From assembly GCF_003259375.1 (NCBI RefSeq), contig NZ_QLLN01000001.1, forward strand, positions 783,360-847,359: 64,000 nt of DNA, given 5' to 3'. Of the stretch, positions 56,253-64,000 are shown piece after piece. The translations under genes and the position numbers were made by a program. This DNA comes from Arenibacter echinorum (lineage in GTDB: Bacteria > Bacteroidota > Bacteroidia > Flavobacteriales > Flavobacteriaceae). The notes under the pieces were generated by a model. The model was not told the DNA's origin, made no database searches, and saw only the letters and a list, made by a program, of their open reading frames with translations. Every line of letters starts with the position of its first letter. Position 1 is the first letter of the stretch.

Positions 56253-57365
56253 ATGAGTAATTCTATAAAAGGATTTTGTCTTCAATCCAACGAAAAGATA
56301 TATCCAAACTCTGGTCAATCGGTCCTTAGTAATTCTGCGGTGGTAGAAATGGAAATGCCGCCTTTAAAGGAAGGGGAAATATTGGCAAAAACACTGTATA
56401 CAGGAATTTGTGGTTCGGACAATAGTGCAACTATTGGTAAGGCCAACTTTGATTGGGTGCAGCGTCCAAGGGTAATTGGGCACGAGTTTAGTGCCGAGGT
56501 TTTGGAGTTGGGTCCTGGTGACCACGGTGACCTTAAGGTTGGGGATATTTTTACACCCTTGGCCATGTTAGGGTGCAGGGAAGAAGATTGCCCGGCCTGT
56601 AGTGTGTCCAAATGGAATTTATGTACAAAAAAAGAAATTATAGGTTTTCATAGAAACGGGGGGTTTGGTCAACAAGTTGTGTTGGAGTCGGATCGTGTGG
56701 TGCCTTTAATGAAAGGCCTTACCCCGGCCCAAGGTGCCTTGGTAGAGCCTTTGTCCATAATTACCAATGCCCTATATAACAAATGCGATATTAAACCGGG
56801 ACAAGACGTAGTCGTAACCGGCTGTGGAATAATTGGTATGATGTCTGCCGAAGTTGCAAGGGCTGCAGGAGCAAGAGTAGCAGTGACAGGTATTGCCCAT
56901 GATCGTGATATCCGCTTAAAAAGAGCAAAAGAAAGAGGTTTCATTACCATAGAGGTGTCACCGGAAAATTCTTTGACTACCCAATTGCAAAATGGCCTTA
57001 CCGATGATAAGGGGGTTCCTTTTGGCACTAATGGAAAAGTAGATCTTCTTATAGAATGTTCCGGCGTTCCACCTGTGCTAACAGAGGCGGTGGGTGTTGT
57101 TAAGCCCGAAGGGGACATATGCGTTATCGCCACCTACGGAACGGATGTACAGATAAATGCTACACACCTTACCCGTACCTCCTTAAATATGAGGGGATCC
57201 ATGGGGTCTTGTAGGGCAGATTATATGGCCGCACAAAAATTGATGGTAACCGGTATTTTTCCTTCTGAACACTACACGGATTACTACGATTTTAAAGACA
57301 TTAACCAGGCTTTTGAAGATTCTATAAAGGCAAATAATATGAAGGCCGTTGTAAAAATGAACTGA
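56253..57365 (+). CDS. Zinc-dependent alcohol dehydrogenase (MDR), sugar-alcohol or sugar-acid type
   Basis: This 370-residue medium-chain dehydrogenase has catalytic zinc ligands in TGICGSDNS (Cys) and VIGHEFSAEV (His-Glu), and four cysteines in CREEDCPACSVSKWNLC that bind the structural zinc. The cofactor domain has VVVTGCGIIGMMSAEVARAAGA (core GCGIIGMM). It resembles glucose or threonine/polyol dehydrogenases, and would oxidise a sugar or polyol in the pathway. It sits between the two Gfo/Idh/MocA genes in one operon. Its substrate is unknown. Confidence 0.88.
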   Translation: MSNSIKGFCLQSNEKIYPNSGQSVLSNSAVVEMEMPPLKEGEILAKTLYTGICGSDNSATIGKANFDWVQRPRVIGHEFSAEVLELGPGDHGDLKVGDIFTPLAMLGCREEDCPACSVSKWNLCTKKEIIGFHRNGGFGQQVVLESDRVVPLMKGLTPAQGALVEPLSIITNALYNKCDIKPGQDVVVTGCGIIGMMSAEVARAAGARVAVTGIAHDRDIRLKRAKERGFITIEVSPENSLTTQLQNGLTDDKGVPFGTNGKVDLLIECSGVPPVLTEAVGVVKPEGDICVIATYGTDVQINATHLTRTSLNMRGSMGSCRADYMAAQKLMVTGIFPSEHYTDYYDFKDINQAFEDSIKANNMKAVVKMN

Positions 57366-57425
57366 TAATTCATTAGTTCTTGTACAGGCCTACAACCTAA
57401 TATAAAAAAAACTAGCATTAAGATT

Positions 57426-58445
57426 ATGCACAAAATATTTATTACCGGAGGTACCGGCTGTATTGGATCGGTCACTATTTATAAGCTTCTGCAATCAAAG
57501 GAGGTTGGGAAAATTGTTATTGCAACCCGCTCCAATAATGTAGACCCATTAAAATTATGGCTTCCTGATGATCTGGATCCCCGTCTAGAGTTCGTTACTT
57601 TGGATGTATCCAATTACAAAGAGATTGAAAGGGTGTTGTTCGAAGTGGACCCCACGCACATTATTCATTTAGGGGCATACCAAAGTCCGGATTGTTCTCG
57701 AGATCATATCGGAGGTATGGAAATAAACACTGGAGGTACAATGGCACTTTTTGATGCCGCTGAAAAATTAACCAACCTTAAGAGATTCGTTTTTGCCAGC
57801 TCAGCTGCGGTTTACGGCATGAGATCCATGTATCCTCAGGATATAATTAATGAGGATGTTCCATTGGCTCCACCTAACCATTACGGCATTTGGAAATTAT
57901 CCGGCGAGCACTTGGCACGTTTATTTCACGATAATACAAAAATACCTACCGTGTGTCTTAGGTTGAACACCACCTATGGAAAAGGAAGGGACAAAGGAAA
58001 GACTTCTGCCCCCACCAATGCCTTAAAGGCAATAGTCTTGGGAGCTGTGGATGGAAAAGTAATTCCTTTTGAAATGCCGTATCAAGGAAGGGAAAACTAC
58101 CATTTTGTGGAAGATGTGGGAGCTCAATTCGCAGCCTGTGCATTACAGCCCTACGAAGGCTTTGGAGCCTTTAATATACAAGGGGAGACTATTCCAATTA
58201 CATCATTCTTGGATATTATTAAGGAACAAGCTACCGCTATGGGTATGGGAGAATATGTGTCACTTTCAGTAACCGATGGTGCTCCACCTAACTTGTTCAT
58301 ATGCGATTTGGATCATAGTAAAATAGCAAGCACTTTCAAAGACCTGCCTTTGACAGAAATAGCGGAGGGAATAAAAAATTCCTTGATAGAGTTTAAAGCT
58401 ATGGCAGAAAAAGGCACATTAAAATATTCTACTGCTGCCTCATGA
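57426..58445 (+). CDS. Extended short-chain dehydrogenase (NAD-dependent epimerase/dehydratase family)
   Basis: This 339-residue Rossmann enzyme has FITGGTGCIGSVTIYKLL for NAD binding (GGTGCIG), a Ser-rich SSAAVYG at about residue 130 and the catalytic YGIWK (Tyr-x-x-x-Lys). Extended SDR of this type include sugar nucleotide epimerases, uronate dehydrogenases and D-erythronate dehydrogenase-like enzymes. In this context it likely acts on a sugar acid or keto intermediate rather than a nucleotide sugar. Its stop overlaps the next ATG by 4 bp (ATGA), so translation is coupled. Confidence 0.87.
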   Translation: MHKIFITGGTGCIGSVTIYKLLQSKEVGKIVIATRSNNVDPLKLWLPDDLDPRLEFVTLDVSNYKEIERVLFEVDPTHIIHLGAYQSPDCSRDHIGGMEINTGGTMALFDAAEKLTNLKRFVFASSAAVYGMRSMYPQDIINEDVPLAPPNHYGIWKLSGEHLARLFHDNTKIPTVCLRLNTTYGKGRDKGKTSAPTNALKAIVLGAVDGKVIPFEMPYQGRENYHFVEDVGAQFAACALQPYEGFGAFNIQGETIPITSFLDIIKEQATAMGMGEYVSLSVTDGAPPNLFICDLDHSKIASTFKDLPLTEIAEGIKNSLIEFKAMAEKGTLKYSTAAS

Positions 58446-59413
58446 AAGTTATAGGAATAGGATTTATTGGAGCGGGAGATATAGCCGATTTACATGCAGA
58501 AGCCATAAACAGTCTGCCAGGTGCCCAACTTGTGGGTCTTTGGAACAGAACTTTTGAGAAGGGGGCAAAAAAAGCAAAGATTTTCGGATGTAAAACCTAT
58601 AAAACGGAGGATGAATTGTTTCAGGATCCCCAAATCGATGCCGTATTCATATTGACCAATATGGAAACCCATTGCGATTATACTATTAGGGCGGCAAAGG
58701 CAGGAAAACATATATTGGTAGAAAAACCGGCAGCCTCTAGTATTGCTGAATTGGAGTTGATGCAGGAGGCCGTTAATACTGCAGGTGTTAAATGTATGCC
58801 TGTCCATAATTATATCTACGAAGCAGGTATAAATAGGGCGAAATCCATGATCGACAGTGGCAAATTGGGCGATATTTCCCAATTCTATATGATGTACAAT
58901 ATACATCATGCCGAGGATATCAGAGCCCGTTACCCTGGGGTTATCCGCCAGATATTGACCCATCACAGTTATACCATGCTATATTTGGCAGGACAACCAA
59001 AAACAGTTTCTTGTTTAAAGCATACGGTAGATACGACCATTGCACCACAAGAAAACGTGGCCATGGCCAATATTAAAATGCAAAATGGTACCTTGAGCCA
59101 TTTATCGGCCAGCTTTGCCAATGATGATCATGCAGGAGATCCCTGGACCTGTATTATAAAAGTTATTGGGACAAAAGGTAGTACGCGATACAGCTATAGG
59201 GATTGGGTAATCAATGATCGTAATGGAGCCCATTCACAAACGTATCAATGTTATCCTGAATCCATAAAGAATACGGCAACGCATTTTATCAATAATGTGC
59301 TGCGGAACAATGAGTCGGCACTTTCAAGCCTTGAAGATGCCATTACATGCCAGCGAATTATAGAGGCTTGTGAAAAATCTGTGAAAGAAGGAATACACGT
59401 GAATATCAATTAA
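58442..59413 (+). CDS. Gfo/Idh/MocA family oxidoreductase, second copy
   Basis: This 323-residue enzyme has IGFIGAGDIADLHAEAINSL (core GAGDIADLH), TNMETHCDYTIRAAKAGKHILVEKPAA with the catalytic Lys of the EKPAA segment, and a C-terminal alpha/beta domain with IHHAEDIRARYPGVIRQILTHHSYTML (key residues His-His near HHSYTM). Together with the upstream Gfo/Idh/MocA enzyme it may catalyse two oxidation or reduction steps at different carbons. The ATGA overlap with the preceding SDR gene places it in the same transcript. Substrate unknown. Confidence 0.9.
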   Translation: MKVIGIGFIGAGDIADLHAEAINSLPGAQLVGLWNRTFEKGAKKAKIFGCKTYKTEDELFQDPQIDAVFILTNMETHCDYTIRAAKAGKHILVEKPAASSIAELELMQEAVNTAGVKCMPVHNYIYEAGINRAKSMIDSGKLGDISQFYMMYNIHHAEDIRARYPGVIRQILTHHSYTMLYLAGQPKTVSCLKHTVDTTIAPQENVAMANIKMQNGTLSHLSASFANDDHAGDPWTCIIKVIGTKGSTRYSYRDWVINDRNGAHSQTYQCYPESIKNTATHFINNVLRNNESALSSLEDAITCQRIIEACEKSVKEGIHVNIN

Positions 59414-59430
59414 TTATATACCAAAAAAAG

Positions 59431-62400
59431 ATGAAAATCAATAAAAACGTTGCTGGGGGAAAGTTTTTCCTAATACTTTTCCTGGTCCTTGGCTTTTCAA
59501 GCTGTAGTAAAGAGGAAGACAACACATTAAAAATTTCCCCTAACTCCCATATCGTTTTGGTGGGTAGTAATTTGGGATCGCGTATGATGAACTTTGGGCA
59601 TTTCGAAACGGAAATGCAACTTCGTTTTCCCAATGATTCTTTGTTTATCCGCAATATGTGCGATGGCGGTAACACACCCGGTTTTAGGCCACATCCCGCA
59701 AGAAATTCACCTTGGGCGTTTCCAGGTGCTGAAAAATTTGAGCATGAGTCCGGACAGGCCATCCATTTTGAGGATGATGAAAACGGACGTCGATCTGGCC
59801 CTATTGGTCATTTCCCTTCTCCTGATGAGTGGATTACCAGCTTAAAAGCTGATATTATCATAGGATTTTTTGGGTATCCCGAATCCTTCGAAGGACCGGA
59901 GGGGATTGATAATTATAAAGGGGAATTACGAGCCTTTATCAAGCATACCCTTAGTCAAAAATATAATGGTTCCACTGCACCTCAATTGGCACTTGTTTCC
60001 CCAATTGCCTTTGAAGACCTTTCTGATAAGATGGATCTGCCTGATGGAAAAAAGGAAAATGGGAACCTTGAGCTTTATACGGCTGCCATGAAAGAGGTTG
60101 CCGCTGAAGAAGGAGTCCTACTTGTAGATGCTTATGAGCCGACCAAGGAATGGTTCCAAACGGAAAGTACGGATTTAACACAAGATGGATTTCAATTGAC
60201 CGATTACGGCTATCAGAAGTTTGCTAAGCTGTTGGCCGATAAAGTTTTCGGAACCAAGGAAAGTAAGGCAGAAGAGAACCGGGAATTGGTACTTGATGCC
60301 GTAAATGAGAAAAACTGGTTCTGGCACAACGATTTTAAAATTCCCAATACTGTTCATGTTTATGGAAGACGTTATGATCCCTATGGTCCGGACAATTATC
60401 CTTATGAAATTGAGAAAATACGTCAGATGACCGCCATAAGGGATACTGCCATATGGCAGGCCTTGGAGGGTAAAAAAATGGATTTGGCCAAAAGCGATGC
60501 ACAGACCAAAAAATTACCTGAGGTAGAAACGAATTATAAGCCGAGTGATAAAAATGGAACACCAGAATATTTATATGGGCAAGACGCCTTGGATAAAATT
60601 AAACCGGCGCCGGGTTATAAGGTAGAACTTTTTGCTTCGGAAGTGGAGTTTCCAGATTTGGCCAATCCCGTACAGGTTTCTTTTGATAACAAAGGAAGGC
60701 TTTGGGTTGCGGTCATGCCAAGTTACCCGCATTATAAACCAGGGGATAGTAAACCCAACGATAAATTACTGATTTTAGAAGATACGGATGGAGATAACAA
60801 GGCCGACAAACAAACTATTTTTGCAGACGGACTTCATTTGACCATAGGGTTTGAATTTGCGCCTGAAGGTGTTTATTTATCACAGGGTACAAACTTAGTA
60901 CTTTTAAAGGATACCGATGGGGATGATAAGGCCGATGTAAAAGAGATTGTTTTAAGTGGTTTTGATGATCATGATACTCACCATGCCATTAGCGCCTTTA
61001 CAACAGATCCCTCCGGTGCAATTTATATGGGCGAAGGGGTGTTCTTGCATACCAATGTAGAAACAGCCTATGGAAACGTTAGGGGTACCAATGGTGGATT
61101 CTATAGGTATAGCCCACAAAGACATCATTTGGAACGTACGGCACAATTGCCCATTCCAAATCCATGGGGAATTGCATTTGACGATTGGGGACAACCATTT
61201 TTTGAACATACCTCAGGACCATCTGCTACCTGGATGATGCCCGGAACAATTGTACCGCGCTACGGGGTAAGTTCACCATTACCTGAAAATCTTATTGAAA
61301 AGAAACATTTGGTGAGACCAACTTCTGGTTTGGAATTTGTGTCCAGTAGACATTTTCCTGATGCGGCACAAGGCAATATGCTGATTGCCAATACAATAGG
61401 ATTTTTAGGAATTAAGGAGCATTCCATGGTGGATGATCCTAAAACAGCTGGCTATTTAAGTAAGCACCAAGAGGATTTGATCTCTGCAACCGATAAAAAT
61501 TTTCGTCCTGTAGATATGGAATTTGCACCCGATGGTTCTTTGTACGTTATAGATTGGCACAATGTACTTATTGGCCATATGCAGCATAATGCACGCGACC
61601 CGCTACGTGATCATGTTCACGGAAGGGTATACCGCATTACCTATCCATCCAGACCCTTGGTAGAACCTGCCAAGATAGTTGATGCCAGCATTGACGAACT
61701 ATTGGATAACCTTAAACTTCCGGAATACCGTACCCGTTATAGGACCAAAAGGGAATTGAGGGCTAGGGATGCCTCCGAAGTTTTGTCCAAATTAAAAACA
61801 TGGGTAACAAACTTGGATACAAAGGACCCCAGATACGAACACACTGTTTTGGAAGCCCTTTGGGTTACATGGGGCTTGGACAAGGTTGATGCTGAATTGC
61901 TTAAACAAATGCTGAATGCCAAAGATTTCAAGGCTCGTGCAGCTGCAGTAGGAGTTCTTAGGTATGCCGGACATCAGATTCCAGATCAGGCCGATCTTCT
62001 TATGCAGGCGGCCAAAGATGACAATCCAAGGGTAAGGTTGGAAGCCTTGGTTGCAGCTTCATGGTTAGGCAGGGATACTGGTATTCCAATAATCACTGAA
62101 GCTGGTAAAAAAGGTTTGGACAAATGGATGGAAAAGCCATATGAATCAGCTATTGCCCATTTAAACGGGCACAAGGCGGGCGAAGAGCCCAAAGAGGTGA
62201 TAAAGACCGATCTAAAAGGAAAGGATTTGGAACTTCTGGTTGCAGGAAGGGAAATATACATGAGGGATGGCTATTGCGCCACCTGTCACCAAGCTGACGG
62301 TCAAGGTCTGGAAGCTTCCGGTTTTCCTCCTCTAGCCGGATCCGAATGGGTTACCGGAAGTGAAGATAGACTTATAAAACTAACCACCAAGGGTCTTATG

Positions 62401-62640
62401 GGGCCGATTGTGGTCAATGGTAAGACCTATCCCGGCCAAGTGCCTATGACACCTTTTGGAAATTTACTTACTGCTGATGAAACCGCAGCTGTTCTGACCT
62501 ATGTTAGGAATACCTTCGGTAATAAGGCTACCCCAATTTCACCAGAGAAAGTGAAAGAGGTACGTGAGCAGATCAAGGATAAGCAAGGTTTTTATTCTCC
62601 GGAAGAATTACTAAAAGAACACCCACACGGCAGTAAGTAA
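59431..62640 (+). CDS. PVC-type heme-binding dehydrogenase-like lipoprotein with degenerate SGNH domain
   Basis: This 1069-residue lipoprotein has a lipobox with Cys25 (FSSC). Residues about 35-285 form an SGNH-like domain in which the nucleophile position reads VGSNLG (Asn instead of Ser), the GxND block is GFFGYPES and the last block is DGFQLTD (Gln for His), so catalysis is unlikely. Residues about 380-760 form a PVC-type membrane-bound dehydrogenase/beta-propeller domain (WVAVMPSYPHYKPGD and DTDGDNKADKQ calcium-loop repeats). HEAT-like repeats follow (about 770-900). A cytochrome c domain at the end has C949-A-T-C952-H953. It is the last gene of the operon, and a terminator follows. It probably passes electrons from sugar oxidation. 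The ThuA to heme-protein order supports this. Confidence 0.88.
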   Translation: MKINKNVAGGKFFLILFLVLGFSSCSKEEDNTLKISPNSHIVLVGSNLGSRMMNFGHFETEMQLRFPNDSLFIRNMCDGGNTPGFRPHPARNSPWAFPGAEKFEHESGQAIHFEDDENGRRSGPIGHFPSPDEWITSLKADIIIGFFGYPESFEGPEGIDNYKGELRAFIKHTLSQKYNGSTAPQLALVSPIAFEDLSDKMDLPDGKKENGNLELYTAAMKEVAAEEGVLLVDAYEPTKEWFQTESTDLTQDGFQLTDYGYQKFAKLLADKVFGTKESKAEENRELVLDAVNEKNWFWHNDFKIPNTVHVYGRRYDPYGPDNYPYEIEKIRQMTAIRDTAIWQALEGKKMDLAKSDAQTKKLPEVETNYKPSDKNGTPEYLYGQDALDKIKPAPGYKVELFASEVEFPDLANPVQVSFDNKGRLWVAVMPSYPHYKPGDSKPNDKLLILEDTDGDNKADKQTIFADGLHLTIGFEFAPEGVYLSQGTNLVLLKDTDGDDKADVKEIVLSGFDDHDTHHAISAFTTDPSGAIYMGEGVFLHTNVETAYGNVRGTNGGFYRYSPQRHHLERTAQLPIPNPWGIAFDDWGQPFFEHTSGPSATWMMPGTIVPRYGVSSPLPENLIEKKHLVRPTSGLEFVSSRHFPDAAQGNMLIANTIGFLGIKEHSMVDDPKTAGYLSKHQEDLISATDKNFRPVDMEFAPDGSLYVIDWHNVLIGHMQHNARDPLRDHVHGRVYRITYPSRPLVEPAKIVDASIDELLDNLKLPEYRTRYRTKRELRARDASEVLSKLKTWVTNLDTKDPRYEHTVLEALWVTWGLDKVDAELLKQMLNAKDFKARAAAVGVLRYAGHQIPDQADLLMQAAKDDNPRVRLEALVAASWLGRDTGIPIITEAGKKGLDKWMEKPYESAIAHLNGHKAGEEPKEVIKTDLKGKDLELLVAGREIYMRDGYCATCHQADGQGLEASGFPPLAGSEWVTGSEDRLIKLTTKGLMGPIVVNGKTYPGQVPMTPFGNLLTADETAAVLTYVRNTFGNKATPISPEKVKEVREQIKDKQGFYSPEELLKEHPHGSK

Positions 62641-62672
62641 TTGGGTAAAAGTTTAATTTAAATACTTGGTTC

Positions 62673-62711
62673 AAAGGCCGGTTATAGGATATACCCTATG
62701 CCGGTCTTTTT
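62673..62711 (+). terminator. Terminator of the sugar-oxidation operon
   Basis: AAAGGCCGG (62673-62681) pairs with CCGGTCTTT (62701-62709) with one G-U pair, with an inner ATAGG/CCTAT stem, followed by a T run. It lies 33 bp after the heme lipoprotein stop. Confidence 0.8.
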
Positions 62712-63007
62712 ACTTTGTTATGACTCGGATTTATTTTTTGTAGGTCGCTTGGGTTTTCCTATTATAGTAATTAAAAAGTGGCTTTCTCTAATCCAATACA
62801 CTCAATTCTTGATTCCAATTTAGACTTATGTTGGAAATAAGGTTAATATCTGCTAAGTTTATGTTAAAAATCCCTGTTTTCTAGGTTTATACATTAATAA
62901 GCTATATTATTCCCGATTAATGTGTTAAGTTTTCATATGTTTATACGACTAAGGAAATTTAGTACACTTTGAATTAATAGTTGAACAGTAAAAACTAGTT
63001 ATTAAAT
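62712..63007. other. Intergenic region upstream of a small hypothetical gene
   Basis: An AT-rich 296-bp stretch. ACACTTTG near 62965-62972 loosely resembles a -7 box for the next gene. No ORF or repeat was seen. Confidence 0.35.
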
Positions 63008-63214
63008 ATGGGAAGGCCGGCGACAAAACCAACGGAACTTAAGGACGGATATTATATTGAAGTTCGAAATAGAAACCAGAAAACTGGAGGTATAAAAATT
63101 AGAAGGGATACGGAGGAGCAAATGCTTCTTGCCCTTGAAGAATATAAGAAAAGCAAGGATGTAACCGTCCTTGGTGAATTAAAAAACGGTAAAATGCTGG
63201 ATTTGGCTAGGTAG
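63008..63214 (+). CDS. Hypothetical protein, 68 aa
   Basis: This small, Lys/Arg/Glu-rich cytoplasmic protein has a GRPATKPTELKDGYYIEVRNR start, a beta-strand-like IEVRNRNQKTGGIKIRR and a helical C-terminal half (TEEQMLLALEEYKKSKD). The pattern suggests a small DNA-associated or regulatory protein, but I recognise no family. It is followed by a clear terminator, which supports real transcription. Confidence 0.65.
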   Translation: MGRPATKPTELKDGYYIEVRNRNQKTGGIKIRRDTEEQMLLALEEYKKSKDVTVLGELKNGKMLDLAR

Positions 63215-63242
63215 TCTACCAGAAGTTCAGTTTGGTAATAAA

Positions 63243-63275
63243 AACCCTGCTTTCTTTTGGGCAGGGTTAATTTTT
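63243..63275 (+). terminator. Intrinsic terminator after the 68-aa gene
   Basis: AACCCTGC (63243-63250) pairs perfectly with GCAGGGTT (63261-63268), with a 10-nt loop and a trailing T run. It separates the 68-aa gene from the convergent nhaD. Confidence 0.8.
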
Positions 63276-63446
63276 TGTCAAAGGCATCTCTATGTTTTTG
63301 CATCTGTAATAATGCGGTTATCGGGAATATCCCGGAGTAGGAATATCTCTTTGATGACTAAATTTGTTACTCCTATATCAGATAGGGTATCATTAAACTT
63401 TACACTCTATTTTTTTTCTATTTTAATTGGGTTTAAACCTAAATTA

Positions 63447-64000
63447 TTAATTAATTAAAATAAAGACCAGGATACCTGAAAAGTAACCGATTAGGGCTAG
63501 CCAGGCTATACGGCGCAAGTACCATAAAAAATCAATTTTCAAAATTCCCATGGCAGCCACTCCGGCAGCAGATCCTATAATAAGTACACTACCTCCCGTA
63601 CCCGCACAATAGGCTAAAAATGTCCAGAATTCATGATCTTGTGGGAAGGTATCCATGGTGTACATTCCCATGGCACCTGCTACTAATGGCACGTTGTCTA
63701 TTAAAGAGGATAAAAGCCCCAATAAGGTATTGGTAATATGAAAATCATTGAAAGTGGTTTCGAGTGCACTCCCCATAAATTCTAGGGAGCCATTGGTTTC
63801 TATAGCGGCGACCGCCAAAAGGATTCCCAAAAAGAACAGAATACTTGGGGTGTCAATTCTTTGAACAGTAGCTGCAACGGATAAATGGTGTTTAAGTTCA
63901 ATAGGCTTATTTTTATGCAGTATTTCAGTGATCAACCAGAAAAGACATAGGCTAAATAGCATACCCAGAAAGGGAGGTAAATGGGTAATAGCTTTAAATA
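63447..64000 (-). CDS. nhaD: NhaD-type Na+/H+ antiporter, C-terminal part (runs off the window end)
   Basis: The visible 184 or so residues cover the C-terminal half of an integral-membrane sodium/proton antiporter of the NhaD family (IT superfamily). At least five hydrophobic spans are visible. The family motifs are present: the helix ILFFLGILLAVAAIE, the NTLLGLLSSLIDNVPLVAGAMGM segment (SSLIDNVPLVA) with a conserved Asp, and GTGGSVLIIGSAAGVAAMG. The frame continues without a stop to the window edge, so the N-terminus lies beyond 64000. It fits a marine habitat. The start codon shown by the first internal Met at 63962 is not the true start. Confidence 0.88.
   Translation of the reverse strand, partial: FKAITHLPPFLGMLFSLCLFWLITEILHKNKPIELKHHLSVAATVQRIDTPSILFFLGILLAVAAIETNGSLEFMGSALETTFNDFHITNTLLGLLSSLIDNVPLVAGAMGMYTMDTFPQDHEFWTFLAYCAGTGGSVLIIGSAAGVAAMGILKIDFLWYLRRIAWLALIGYFSGILVFILIN

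Overview
The window looks like chromosomal DNA of a marine or algal-associated member of the Bacteroidota, most likely the family Flavobacteriaceae. The reasons are the low-to-moderate GC content, A-rich start regions without classical Shine-Dalgarno sequences, TAnnTTTG-type -7 promoter boxes, many lipoproteins, sulfatases, a GH20 hexosaminidase, a propeller-type sensor kinase, and a copy of the intergenic repeat carrying CTTCGACTCCGCTCAG that is widespread in this phylum. No rRNA, tRNA, CRISPR array, transposase or phage gene was seen. Family assignments come from reading the sequences and from memory; no database search was run.

Layout. 1-1.1 kb: two broken genes meet head to head, a sulfatase with an internal stop codon and a DapA-family C-terminal fragment. 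1.2-15.6 kb: housekeeping and carbohydrate genes (iduronate-type sulfatase, rhaM, fbp, aldo/keto reductase, VIT-type transporter, flavin reductase, GH20 hexosaminidase, katG, LCM-like methyltransferase, YfcC-type carrier). 15.9-20 kb: an AHSA1 protein followed by a copper-handling operon (Cys/His-rich secreted peptide, HMA-DUF3347 protein, multicopper oxidase with a CopB-like tail). 20.2-25.6 kb: an acetyltransferase, a TIM-barrel isomerase plus phosphotriesterase-like lipoprotein pair, a photolyase of the iron-sulfur class that lacks the cluster cysteines, and an SRAP/YedK protein. 25.6-29.1 kb: an interspersed repeat, an unknown lipoprotein and a PAS histidine kinase.

29.4-38.6 kb is the most striking part. 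It encodes a two-component system (propeller sensor kinase and NarL-type regulator), a head-GIN lipoprotein, a PKD/beta-helix lipoprotein built from three 194-residue repeats, and an S41 peptidase. Five promoters here share one architecture: an 18-bp element, CACAT-N3-TATGYGATTK, then exactly 20 bp, then a -7 box. They are oriented toward each transcription unit, including the regulator's own gene. This suggests a compact, self-controlled envelope regulon, and two small ORFs lie in one of its leaders.

38.7-46.5 kb holds miscellaneous enzymes, a Gdx-type SMR exporter, and a GIY-YIG nuclease fused to an exonuclease domain that appears catalytically dead. 46.6-62.6 kb is a divergent sugar-oxidation locus around an AraC regulator. 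The minus arm has an MFS transporter, a TIM-barrel epimerase and a ThuA protein, with a separate cytochrome c beyond. The plus arm has ThuA, a TIM-barrel isomerase, Gfo/Idh/MocA, a zinc dehydrogenase, an extended SDR, a second Gfo/Idh/MocA, and a 1069-residue heme lipoprotein with a degenerate SGNH domain. The gene content resembles keto-sugar or keto-glycoside oxidation pathways, but the substrate cannot be read from sequence. The window ends in a truncated nhaD.
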